Shown here piece after piece: positions 6,876-15,736 of a stretch of DNA of 64,000 bases. The stretch's first letter is position 1. Every line of letters starts with the position of its first letter. The DNA is from SABI01 sp963676605 (GTDB taxonomy: Bacteria > Spirochaetota > Spirochaetia > Sphaerochaetales > Sphaerochaetaceae), in the NCBI GenBank assembly GCA_963676605.2, contig CAXXSP010000018.1, positions 1 to 64,000 of the forward strand. Reading direction: 5' to 3'. Both the position numbers and the translations under genes were made by a program. The notes beneath the pieces were generated by a model, which ran no database searches, had not been told where the DNA came from, and saw only the letters and a list, made by a program, of their open reading frames with translations.

Positions 6876-9800
6876 ATGAAGCAGCATATACTTCAGCCTG
6901 TACAATCCTACCTGAAATCGAGTGAAGGGTACAAGGCATTCAGAAAAAATCAGGATCTCTCTACCTCGATCGAAGGACTCAGCGGGTATCCTCTCGCGAT
7001 TTATCTGAACGTCTGTCAGCTCTATCTCAAAAAGAGAGTATGGGTGATCTGTCCTACTGAACAACAGGCTTCGGGGTTGTACAAGGATCTCAAGGTCTCG
7101 AATATTCCCTCCCTCCTTTTCAAGAGTGGCGGGAAAAAGCTCTACAGCGCCGTTACCGGCGGTGATGATGAATATCTTCTGATGAAGGACCTTCAGGATC
7201 TCGAGATGATGAGTGAGGGAATCGTATTCGTCCCCATGCGAACCTTTGTTTCCCCTGTTCCCGATTCCACATACGTTTCTGAGACGAAAAAGAAGCTCAG
7301 CATTCACGATCCCTTTGACCCTGTTGAATTGAGCAGGATTTTCAGCGAAGCAGGATACTATCGTTCACCCAGCACGACCGTGCCTGGAGAATTCTCTTCC
7401 CACGGAGAGATCTTCGACTTCTTTCCCTACGACAGCGACCTGCCGGTAAGAATCCACGGAGACTGGGATGAGATCGAGAAGATCACGCACTATGATCCTG
7501 ATACCCAGGACCTGGTGAAGAGCATCGCCTCGTTCACCTTTCATTTGATGAAAGAAGGGCCGACACAGAGCTGGGGGCATATCAGTCAGTACTTCAAAAG
7601 CTCTGACTATTTCTTCGTGATCGGGAAAGAGAGACTCGATACCTCCTTTTATTCGATGCAGGTGGAAGCGAAAAGTCTCTACCGGCAGGCATTTCAGGCC
7701 GACCGGTCATCTCTGAAACCGAATGAGATTCTTTACGACTATACGAGTTTTATCGAAGAGGGTAAACGTCTATCTCTTCTGTATGATGTGAGGGGACAGC
7801 ATGAGGCATTCTCCTTCGATATACGTGATGGACACTCCTACTTCGGCAATTTCACTCTTTTCAAGGAGGATCTCTCGAATCTGATCGCCAACGGATTCTC
7901 CATCGTCATCTACGCAGGAAGTGACCTTCAGAAACAGCGCCTTTCAAGCATGCTGCAGAATTATCAGGGAGTGACCATCCTTGAAGAGGAACTCAGCGGA
8001 GGGTTTGTCCTCGAGAAAGAAAAACTTGCGGTCATCTGTGACCATGAAATCTTCGGACGACGCAAGGTCCTCAATAAAACACTCCATAAGGTCGCCTCCT
8101 CTCCTCTTGATTCCTTCGTAGACCTGAATGAAGGTGATTATGTGGTGCATATCAATTACGGTATCGGCCAGTTCGAGAAGATTGACAGGGTTCATATCGC
8201 CGGACGCGAGAGAGACTATATCAAAATCCTCTACGGCTCCAAGGAATATCTCTTTGTCCCCATCGAGCAGGCCAACCTCATCCAGCGGTATATCGGAAGC
8301 GAAGGCGCAGCGCCGAAACTCGATAACCTGAGCGGGACAAGCTGGAGTGCGAAAAAGGCAAAGGCGAGGAAATCGGCGGAGAAGCTGGCAGAGCAGCTCA
8401 TTCACCTCTATGCGAAACGGAAGAATGCCAAAGGGTTTCCCTTCCCGAAGGATACGGACTGGCAGATGGAATTCGAGGCCTCTTTCCCTTATGACGAGAC
8501 CGAGGATCAGCTCCAGTGTGTGGAAGATATCAAGCTCGATATGGAATCTCCTGTGGTCATGGACCGGCTGATCTGCGGAGATGTCGGCTACGGAAAGACA
8601 GAAATCGCTCTGAGAGCCGCCTTCAAGGCTGTCATGGCGGGCAAGCAGGTAGCCTTCCTCGCTCCCACCACAATCCTTGCCGAACAGCATTATGAGACTC
8701 TTATCGAACGCCTCGGGACTTTCCCAGTCCAGGTGGAAGTCATGAGCCGTATCATCGATAGGAAGAAACAGAAGGAGACACTCAAAAGAGTAGCCTCTGG
8801 GGAAGTCGATATCCTCGTCGGTACCCATCGTATCCTGCAGAAGGATGTGCTCTACAAGGATCTCGGACTTCTCATCATTGACGAGGAACAGCGTTTCGGC
8901 GTGAAAGACAAGGAGAAGGTGAAGCACCTGAAGACCAACATCGACTCGATTGCTCTCTCAGCGACTCCTATTCCCCGGACCCTCTATATGTCGCTCCTGA
9001 AGATCCGTGATATGTCCCTTCTGACTACTCCTCCGATACAACGACGTGCGATCAGGACCATCATAGAAGAGTATGATATCTATACGGTGAAAAAAGCTAT
9101 CCAGCACGAGACAGAGCGGGGAGGGCAGGTATTCTACCTGCATAACCGAATCAACTCGCTCGATGAAGTTCTTACCATCCTGCAGAAGGAACTCCCTCAT
9201 CTGGTGTTCGACGTCGTTCACGGTCAGATGGATCCCCGTCATATCGAGGATGTCATGCACCGGTTCGTGCATGAAGGAATACAGGTGCTCATCTCAACGA
9301 CCCTCATCGAAAACGGTATCGATATCCCGAATGTGAATACGATCATCATAGATAGGGCAGACCGGTACGGGGTAATCTCAGCTGTATCAGCTGAGAGGTA
9401 GAGTAGGGCGTGGCGATAAAGATGCCTTTGCCTATCTTTTCTACCCCCAGTCGGCACAGCTCTCGGAAGTGGCGATCAAACGCCTCAAAGTCATATCTGA
9501 TCACACAGAACTTGGAAGCGGCTTCAAGATAGCCATGAAGGATATGGAAATCCGCGGAACCGGAAATCTCCTCGGACGGGAACAGAGCGGACAGCTTTCC
9601 TCTGTCGGTCTTGATATGTATATCAAAATTCTCGATGAAGAGATCGCCCGCCTGACCAAGGAAGAGAGGAGTGTCGAGGAAGAGGTGTTCCTCGAACTCG
9701 ACTATAGCGGCTTCATTCCCGATGATTATATCAGTGAGCCCTCTGTCAAATTCGAGATTTACAAGAAGATATCCTCTGTGAATTCTGATGAGGGACTGCT

Positions 9801-10116
9801 CGCCCTGAATGGCGAACTCCTTGAAAGGTTCGGCCCTCTCCCTGAGGTTGTCGCAAATCTGATGTATATCGCAGAACTGAAGATTCTGTGCAGAAAACTC
9901 TCTATCTATCATCTCAAGGAGAGGAACGGCCTCGTAGAGGTCACCTTCTCGAAGGTGAAAGATATCTCAATCGATAAAGTGATGCAGCTCATGCAGCTTA
10001 GGCAGAACAGTGTGAAGCTTGATCCCAAGCGGATCAATGTGCTGATACTCAAGACCGAAGCGATTTCACTCAAAGATAAATCATTATTCATCCTCGAGAT
10101 GTTGAAAAGACTCTAG
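6876..10116 (+). pseudogene. mfd: transcription-repair coupling factor, reading frame broken by +1 shift
   Basis: Mfd removes stalled RNA polymerase at lesions and recruits UvrA. The first frame (6876-9401) holds the UvrB-like N-terminal region, the RNAP-interacting region starting near LNEGDYVVHINYGIGQF, and the helicase motifs GDVGYGKTE, DEEQRFG and SATPIPRTL. It stops just after NVNTIIIDRADRYG. The expected continuation SQLYQLRGRVGRGDKDAFAY is in another frame from 9376 and runs to 10116. One extra A at about 9374-9375 accounts for the shift; removing it gives 1079 residues, near full Mfd length. It may be a sequencing indel or a real mutation. trmB follows 16 nt downstream. Confidence 0.9.
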
Positions 10117-10132
10117 GGAAGAAGGAACAGCT

Positions 10133-10849
10133 ATGGATATAAAGAACGGCAGGGTGGACCTGCTTGCTGAGAACGGTAAAAGAAATGTGAAAAGCTTTGT
10201 CCTGAGAACCGGTAAACTGCGCCCCTTCCAGGAAGAGGCGATACAGCTGTACAGTGATGAGTATGTTCTTCCCTTCGCTCCTGAGAAGCTTCAGTTCTCA
10301 CAGGTATTCGGCAATGATCATCCGACAATCATTGAGATCGGGTTCGGCATGGGAACTTCCACCAAAAGGATAGTCAGCGAACATCCCGAGACAAATTACA
10401 TCGGAATCGAAGTGTTTCTGAGCGGATTTACCAAACTCCTCAGTGCTGCAGGCCGTGAACACCTTTCCAATCTCCGTCTGATCAGATTCGATGCGGTTGA
10501 AGTGCTCACTCATATGATAGAAGATGCATCTCTTGATGGCTTTCATATATTCTTTCCCGATCCCTGGCCGAAAAAGCGTCACCATAAACGGCGACTCATC
10601 CAGAATGAATTTGCAGAACTTCTCACACGTAAACTGAAAGCAGGCGGATATATCTACTGCGTGACTGACTGGGAAGAATATGCCGAACAGATGATTGAGG
10701 TGTTCGATTCTGTCTCCGGCCTCGTGAATCCAAGCGGCGGGTTCTGTGATCCTGTTGCGTGGAGACCCGGTACCGGGTTTGAACGGAAGGGGATGGAGAA
10801 GAATCATATCATCAGAGAAGTTTGGGTTGAAAAAGCCTCCCAGGCCTGA
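10133..10849 (+). CDS. trmB: tRNA (guanine-N7-)-methyltransferase
   Basis: 238 residues. Methylates G46 in the tRNA variable loop using S-adenosylmethionine. The SAM-binding motif is IIEIGFGMGTS (residue ~63) and the TrmB hallmark FFPDPWPKKRHHKRRL lies near residue 140, with a DWEEYAEQM motif later. There is a short N-terminal extension of about 40 residues compared with many family members. It follows mfd closely on the same strand and is probably in the same transcript. Another SAM methyltransferase is unlikely given the PDPWPKKRH signature. Confidence 0.95.
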   Translation: MDIKNGRVDLLAENGKRNVKSFVLRTGKLRPFQEEAIQLYSDEYVLPFAPEKLQFSQVFGNDHPTIIEIGFGMGTSTKRIVSEHPETNYIGIEVFLSGFTKLLSAAGREHLSNLRLIRFDAVEVLTHMIEDASLDGFHIFFPDPWPKKRHHKRRLIQNEFAELLTRKLKAGGYIYCVTDWEEYAEQMIEVFDSVSGLVNPSGGFCDPVAWRPGTGFERKGMEKNHIIREVWVEKASQA

Positions 10850-10941
10850 TTTCTCGCTGTACACTCTGAACTTATACTTAAACATTTTTCCCTATGACAT
10901 GAACCACCCCAATTAGATATATGTGAAATGTACATATTATG

Positions 10942-10969
10942 TTGACAGATGATATTTTCTAGGTATAAT
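10942..10969 (+). promoter_or_regulatory. consensus sigma-70 promoter of the cupin gene
   Basis: TTGACA (10942-10947) and TATAAT (10964-10969) match both consensus hexamers, with a 16-nt spacer. Just downstream, TGATAATCA occurs twice, at 10982-10990 and 10992-11000, where a Fur-like or other repressor could bind. The promoter points at the cupin starting at 11027. Confidence 0.75.
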
Positions 10970-11026
10970 GTAACACATTACTGATAATCAATGATAATCA
11001 GATACAATAAAAAGAGGAGATTACTT

Positions 11027-11368
11027 ATGAAGAAAAAGGATCTTGCCGTTCTCTCAGAAGAGTCGGCAGTAGAAATGTTTCCAGGATTTTTCAGGACAAC
11101 CCTTACCTATAATGATGAACTGATGCTCTGTCACTTCCGCCTGAATAAAGGAGCGACTATACCGCTACATAACCATCAGCCGGTGCAGAACGGTTACCTT
11201 ATCAAAGGGAAGGTGGAACTCCTTTCCGAGGATGGGACGTCCCGTATTATCGAGGCGGGAACGTCGTACGTATTTGACTCAAACCAGATTCACGGTGCTC
11301 TCGCGCTTGAAGACTCTGAGTACGTGGAAACATTCTATCCCGTGCGTCCTGAATACTATCCAGAATAG
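11027..11368 (+). CDS. small cupin-domain protein
   Basis: 113 residues from ATG 11027, which has AAGAGGAG 7 nt upstream; the frame opens earlier at 10991 without an RBS. A single cupin domain fills it: the first motif is LHNHQPVQNGYLIKGKVEL (two His and Gln in place of the usual third ligand region), and the second motif contains SNQIHGALALEDSEYVE. Cupins of this size are metal-binding enzymes or small regulators; no substrate can be assigned. It is monocistronic, between a perfect consensus promoter and a strong terminator, which suggests high or switchable expression. Confidence 0.82.
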   Translation: MKKKDLAVLSEESAVEMFPGFFRTTLTYNDELMLCHFRLNKGATIPLHNHQPVQNGYLIKGKVELLSEDGTSRIIEAGTSYVFDSNQIHGALALEDSEYVETFYPVRPEYYPE

Positions 11369-11382
11369 ATTACCCAATCTGA

Positions 11383-11413
11383 AAAGAGAGCCGGACATCG
11401 TCCGGCTCTCTTT
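11383..11413. terminator. bidirectional intrinsic terminator
   Basis: Perfect 14-bp stem (11383-11396 with 11400-11413) around an ATC loop, with A and T tracts on its two sides. It lies between the convergent cupin gene and the EF-G-like gene and can serve both. Confidence 0.85.
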
Positions 11414-11433
11414 GTCGTTTTATGAGTGTAGAA

Positions 11434-13509
11434 TTATTCTGCGTCATGTTCCTGCTTTGCTCTCGCAATAACATCATCTGCGATTCTGCCGCTGATCGCT
11501 TCATAGTGATCAAATTCTATCTCGAAAGATCCTGTCCCGCTCGTCATGCTCTTCAGGTCGATTGAATAGTTGAGCATCTCAGGCTGCGGTACTTCAGCTT
11601 TCACTAACGTGATACCACCTCCGATATCATCCTGACCGAGAACCCGTCCGCGCTTACCGCTGAGGTCACTGAGGATGTCTCCGAGGTACTGATCATTGAT
11701 ATATACGGACAATTTCATGAACGGTTCGAGGATGACCGGACCTGCTTTTTCGATAGCTGCCTTCATGGCACCCTTCGCTGCAAGGCGGAAGGCCATTTCA
11801 GAGGAGTCTACCGGGTGTTCCTTTCCATCAACGATGGTAATACCTATGTCGACAAGAGGATAATGGGCGAGGAACCCTTCTTCCATCGCGTCGTGAAGTC
11901 CCTTCTCGATTCCGGGCATATACCCCTTGGAGACAGAGCCGCCCTTGATCGCGTTGGTGAAGGAGTACTGTTCGCCTCTCTCAAGAGGTTCGATTTCAAT
12001 CAGAACCTTACCATACTGGCCGTGTCCGCCGGACTGCTTCTTGTGAGCATATTCGACTACGCCGCTCTTTTTGGTGATTGTTTCACGATAGGCAACCTTC
12101 GGTGTTCTGGTATTGATGGTGATCTTCTGTTTCTCTTTTATTCTGTCGAGAATCATGTTGATATGAAGTTCACCCATACCGCTTACAGTAGATTCTTTCG
12201 TCTCTTCATTGAAAGCTGTCTGGAAGGTGATATCCTCTTCAACCACACGGTGAAGGGCATCATTCATCTTATCTTCCGATTTCTTGTCGCCTGCAGAGAT
12301 GGCAAGAGAATAGACAGGGGAGGGGAACCGGAGGGTATGGAAGGTAAATCCCTGGTCTCCGCTGGTGAGTGTGGTATTGGTGTGTGCAATATTACTCTTG
12401 GCAATCACGCCGATCGCACCGGCCGCGAGGGAGGGAACTTCAACAAGTTTCTTTCCGACGAGCTGATACACCTTACCCGGCTTCTCTTTCTTCCCGATTG
12501 TCGGATCCATGATTTCGGTATCACCGGAGAGCGAGCCCTGAACGATTTTGACGTAGGAGAGTTTTCCGCTGAACTGGTCGATCGTCGTCTTGAAGACGTA
12601 GGCTGCTGTCGCACCTTCTTCACTGATATGGATAGACTCGTCAACATCTCCACGTACAACTTCATCGTCTGCACCGAGCGGATTGACGAAATTGTTCTTG
12701 ATGAAATGAAGGAGAGAGGAGAGTCCGCTTCCCAGTTCTCCGCTGCCGGCGAAAACCGGTACTACACGGTTTTCCGCAAGCCCCTTTCTCATACCTTCGC
12801 GGATTTCATCAGGAGTGAGAGTGCCTTCTTCGAAGTATTTTTCGATGAGTTCGTCTGTACCTTCTGCGGCCGCTTCAATGAGCTGGAGCTCATACTCATC
12901 GACGACGTCTTTGTATTCTGCAGGAATCTCGATGATCGTCTCCTTTCCTGCCGCATCATATGTATAAGCCTGCATTTCAATGAGGTTTATCACACCCTTG
13001 AAATTACTTCCGCTTCCCATCGGGATGGTGACGGGAACATAGGTGGCTTCGATCTGCTCTTTCAGTGTGTCAAAGGATGCGAAGAAATCAGCACGGTCTC
13101 TGTCACATCGGTTCATAAAGACAGCGCGCGGTTTATTTCTGGTGTTCAGTCGTTTCCAGAGCTTGATTGTCTCAATCTGTGCTCCGTCGCGTGCATCAAC
13201 GACCATCAGTGCATTCTCGCACGTTCTCAGTGCAGCAATCACTTCTCCGATGAAGTCGGCGGTTCCGGGAGTATCGAGGAAGGTCAGGGTCTTGCCTTCA
13301 TATTCAACCGGTGCCATTGCCGTATGGATAGACATCTCCCGTGAGATTTCTTCCTCGGTGAAGTCACTTACACTTTTCCCTGTTGCCACTTTCTCAGCCC
13401 GGGAAATCACTCCACATTGAAACAGTATCTGCTCCAATAATGAGGTTTTCCCGGTACCGATGTGCCCGATGATTGCAATGTTCCTCAGGTCAGTACTGGA
13501 TACGCTCAT
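11434..13509 (-). CDS. elongation factor G-like GTPase (EF-G paralogue)
   Basis: 691 residues from ATG 13509, preceded by AAGGAGGACAT; the frame extends to 13584 but the strong SD decides. It has all EF-G domains, but G motifs differ from canonical EF-G: G1 is GHIGTGKTS; G3 is DTPGTADF with Thr83 where EF-G has the catalytic His; G4 is NRCD (residues 133-136) instead of NKxD. These traits fit the EF-G-like branch whose members are often not the main translocase. The tandem neighbour at 13603-15630 has canonical motifs. It has its own promoter (13556-13584). Function is uncertain: recycling, stress or a ribosome-protection-like role are possible. Confidence 0.88.
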   Translation of the reverse strand: MSVSSTDLRNIAIIGHIGTGKTSLLEQILFQCGVISRAEKVATGKSVSDFTEEEISREMSIHTAMAPVEYEGKTLTFLDTPGTADFIGEVIAALRTCENALMVVDARDGAQIETIKLWKRLNTRNKPRAVFMNRCDRDRADFFASFDTLKEQIEATYVPVTIPMGSGSNFKGVINLIEMQAYTYDAAGKETIIEIPAEYKDVVDEYELQLIEAAAEGTDELIEKYFEEGTLTPDEIREGMRKGLAENRVVPVFAGSGELGSGLSSLLHFIKNNFVNPLGADDEVVRGDVDESIHISEEGATAAYVFKTTIDQFSGKLSYVKIVQGSLSGDTEIMDPTIGKKEKPGKVYQLVGKKLVEVPSLAAGAIGVIAKSNIAHTNTTLTSGDQGFTFHTLRFPSPVYSLAISAGDKKSEDKMNDALHRVVEEDITFQTAFNEETKESTVSGMGELHINMILDRIKEKQKITINTRTPKVAYRETITKKSGVVEYAHKKQSGGHGQYGKVLIEIEPLERGEQYSFTNAIKGGSVSKGYMPGIEKGLHDAMEEGFLAHYPLVDIGITIVDGKEHPVDSSEMAFRLAAKGAMKAAIEKAGPVILEPFMKLSVYINDQYLGDILSDLSGKRGRVLGQDDIGGGITLVKAEVPQPEMLNYSIDLKSMTSGTGSFEIEFDHYEAISGRIADDVIARAKQEHDAE

Positions 13510-13527
13510 ATGTCCTCCTTGTTTTAC

Positions 13528-13545
13528 GAATGCAGAAATGCATTC
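13528..13545 (-). promoter_or_regulatory. palindrome in the leader of the EF-G-like gene
   Basis: GAATGCA-GAAA-TGCATTC, a perfect 7+4+7 dyad with a tetraloop-like centre, lies between the -10 box and the Shine-Dalgarno sequence of the gene starting at 13509. It could be an RNA hairpin or a protein-binding operator. Confidence 0.5.
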
Positions 13546-13555
13546 AACAAGAAAT

Positions 13556-13584
13556 ATCGTATGATGCGGAGACCCAGATGTCAA
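13556..13584 (-). promoter_or_regulatory. promoter of the EF-G-like gene
   Basis: On the minus strand, TTGACA (13584-13579), a 17-nt spacer and TACGAT (13561-13556). It sits in the short gap between the two EF-G paralogues, so the second gene can be transcribed separately. Confidence 0.7.
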
Positions 13585-13602
13585 ACAATTATTGGGAAAC
13601 TG

Positions 13603-15630
13603 TTAACTTTTCGGTGCAAAATGGGAGAATTCCATCGAAAACGTTCCTCTTCCCTGCGTTGAACTCCTGAGGACGGTGGAATACCCGAAGAGCTGTGCGA
13701 GAGGAGCCTTGGCCTCGATATGGTCTCCGCTTGTTCTGGAATGCATCGAATTGATAAGGCCTCCTCTGCTGGTGAGGGAGCTCATGACGTCTCCGACGAA
13801 CTGGGTCGGTACGACCAGATCGACCTTCATGACCGGTTCAAGGAGAATCGGATCAGCCTCCCGTGCCCCATTTTCAAAGCAGATCGCGCTTGCAGCCTCA
13901 AAGGCGAATTCGCTGGCCGTCAGGACGTTGAATTTGACCTGTATCAACCGGACTTCGATGTCCACGACTTCGTACCCGAATCTGATACCCGATTTGATCG
14001 AGTTCATCACACCCCGTTCGATCGCTTCAAGGTATTCAGCAGGCAGTTCTCGCTTCGGAACATCGGAAACAAAGGAGACCCCGCTTCCTGTGCTTTTCGC
14101 TTTGATTGAGAACGTGACAGTCGCTTCATGTTCTTTACCGGCAAGGATACGGTTGTAGGTCTCGGTGGCTTCAATATCCTTCGTAATCGTCTCCCTGTAG
14201 GTGACCTGGGGATTACCGACCCGTGCCTCCACCTTCATCTCTTTTGTGAGACGCGTGACGAGTACATCGAGGTGGAGCTCACCCATCCCCTTGATGACGA
14301 TCTGTCCAGTGTCGCTGTCCTCATTCCAGGTGAAGGTAGGGTCTTCGACACTGAGAAGAGTGAGAGCATTCTTCAGTTTATCCTGATCGCTCATCGTCTT
14401 CGGTTCGATGGCGACCGAAATGACAGGTTCCGGGAAGTGCATGCTTTCAAGAAGCACCTGATGCCCTTCAGATCCGATCGTATCTCCCGTCTGTGCATGC
14501 TTGAAGCCGATAATGACGCCGATATCGCCGGCAGCCAGAGAATCCACAGTTTCCTGCTTGTTCGCATGCATGCGGACGATTCTGTTCACTCTTTCCTTTT
14601 TCTTCTTCGCGATATTGAAGATAGCAGTACCTTTCTTGACTACTCCGCTGTAGACGCGGATGAAGCAGAGAGGTCCGGCTTCACGATCGTGCTGAATCTT
14701 GAAGATCAGAGCAAGCGGCTGTCCTGAAGGGTCGTGCTTCACTTCCACCTCACTCTCATGCTTCACGCTGATTCCCTTCATGGGGGGGAGGTCAAGAGGA
14801 GAGGGGAGGAGTGCATTGATTCCGTCCAGCAGAGGCTGGACGCCGATATTCTTCAGGGCAGAGCCCACAAATACTGGATAGAGGTTTCTTTCGATGGTCT
14901 CCTTTCTGAGAACTTCATAAATCATCTCTTCTGGAATCTCTTCTCCGGAGAAGTAGAGTTCGGTGATTTCATCAGAATAGGATGCTACCGAGTCGATCAG
15001 ATGTTCATACCACTGCTCCCGCAGTTCTTCCTGTTCATCCGTGAGAGGCTGCCTGTTCATGGATGACCCGTATGAGGTCTGATCGAATTCAATTCGGTCT
15101 CCTTTCAGGACATCAATGATGCCGCTGAACTCGCTTTCACTTCCGATAGGAAGAAAGAGAGGGACAGGTGTAATGGAGAATTTCTCTTTCAGCTCTTCAA
15201 GTGCTGAAAAGAAATCTGCACCGAGCCGGTCCATTTTATTAATGAAGATGATACGCGGAACACGATAGGTATCGGCCTGTCGCCAGACGGTCTCAGTCTG
15301 GGGCTCAACGCCGCTCACCCCGCAGACGACTGCAACAGCTCCGTCAAGCACTCTCAGTGAGCGTTCGACCTCCGCCGTGAAATCAACATGACCCGGCGTG
15401 TCGATAATATTGATTTTATGATCCTTCCAGTAGCAGGTGGTGGCTGCAGAACTGATCGTGATACCTCTGTCCTGTTCCTGTTCCATGAAATCCATGGAGG
15501 CTTCACCGTCATCCACCTCACCGATACGGTAATTTTCACCGGTATAGTAGAGGATCCGTTCCGTTGTTGTTGTCTTTCCTGCATCAATGTGTGCCATGAT
15601 GCCTATATTTCTAATCAGTGTATCATCCAT
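13603..15630 (-). CDS. fusA: elongation factor G
   Basis: 675 residues with canonical G motifs: AHIDAGKTTTTERILYYTG (G1), RGITISSAATT (switch), DTPGHVDF with the catalytic His (G3) and NKMDRLGADF (G4). Domain order G, II, III, IV, V follows, with the KGMGELHLDVL signature. In spirochaetes two canonical EF-Gs divide translocation and ribosome recycling; without a comparison I cannot say which this is, though its pairing with a paralogue favours a specialised role. An AAGGA lies upstream of the ATG. It is downstream of the amylosucrase on the same strand with a 106-nt gap that shows no clear terminator. Confidence 0.92.
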   Translation of the reverse strand: MDDTLIRNIGIMAHIDAGKTTTTERILYYTGENYRIGEVDDGEASMDFMEQEQDRGITISSAATTCYWKDHKINIIDTPGHVDFTAEVERSLRVLDGAVAVVCGVSGVEPQTETVWRQADTYRVPRIIFINKMDRLGADFFSALEELKEKFSITPVPLFLPIGSESEFSGIIDVLKGDRIEFDQTSYGSSMNRQPLTDEQEELREQWYEHLIDSVASYSDEITELYFSGEEIPEEMIYEVLRKETIERNLYPVFVGSALKNIGVQPLLDGINALLPSPLDLPPMKGISVKHESEVEVKHDPSGQPLALIFKIQHDREAGPLCFIRVYSGVVKKGTAIFNIAKKKKERVNRIVRMHANKQETVDSLAAGDIGVIIGFKHAQTGDTIGSEGHQVLLESMHFPEPVISVAIEPKTMSDQDKLKNALTLLSVEDPTFTWNEDSDTGQIVIKGMGELHLDVLVTRLTKEMKVEARVGNPQVTYRETITKDIEATETYNRILAGKEHEATVTFSIKAKSTGSGVSFVSDVPKRELPAEYLEAIERGVMNSIKSGIRFGYEVVDIEVRLIQVKFNVLTASEFAFEAASAICFENGAREADPILLEPVMKVDLVVPTQFVGDVMSSLTSRGGLINSMHSRTSGDHIEAKAPLAQLFGYSTVLRSSTQGRGTFSMEFSHFAPKS

Positions 15631-15736
15631 AAAAGAGTTCCTTATCTCACCCGGGATTACTAGAGAGCCCGAAACAGGGGAATAGTAGCACAGATGACGA
15701 CAAGTTGAAAGATGGGATGACGGGCTGAAGGAGTTC

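Noticed and set aside
6837..7307. N-terminal extension of the inositol-phosphatase-like ORF
   Set aside because: It lies antisense to the 5' end of mfd and does not resemble the phosphatase family; the family-like protein starts at 6836.
7944..8927. 327-codon minus-strand ORF within mfd
   Set aside because: Antisense to conserved helicase motifs of mfd and without a family match.
9366..9401. Programmed +1 frameshift in mfd
   Set aside because: No slippery motif such as a rare-codon stall site is obvious and the same kind of lesion occurs in other genes without a shared sequence, so an indel is the simpler explanation.
11815..13344. 509-codon plus-strand ORF over the EF-G-like gene
   Set aside because: It is antisense to a gene with clear EF-G motifs and a strong Shine-Dalgarno sequence; its translation has no recognisable domain, so it is a shadow.
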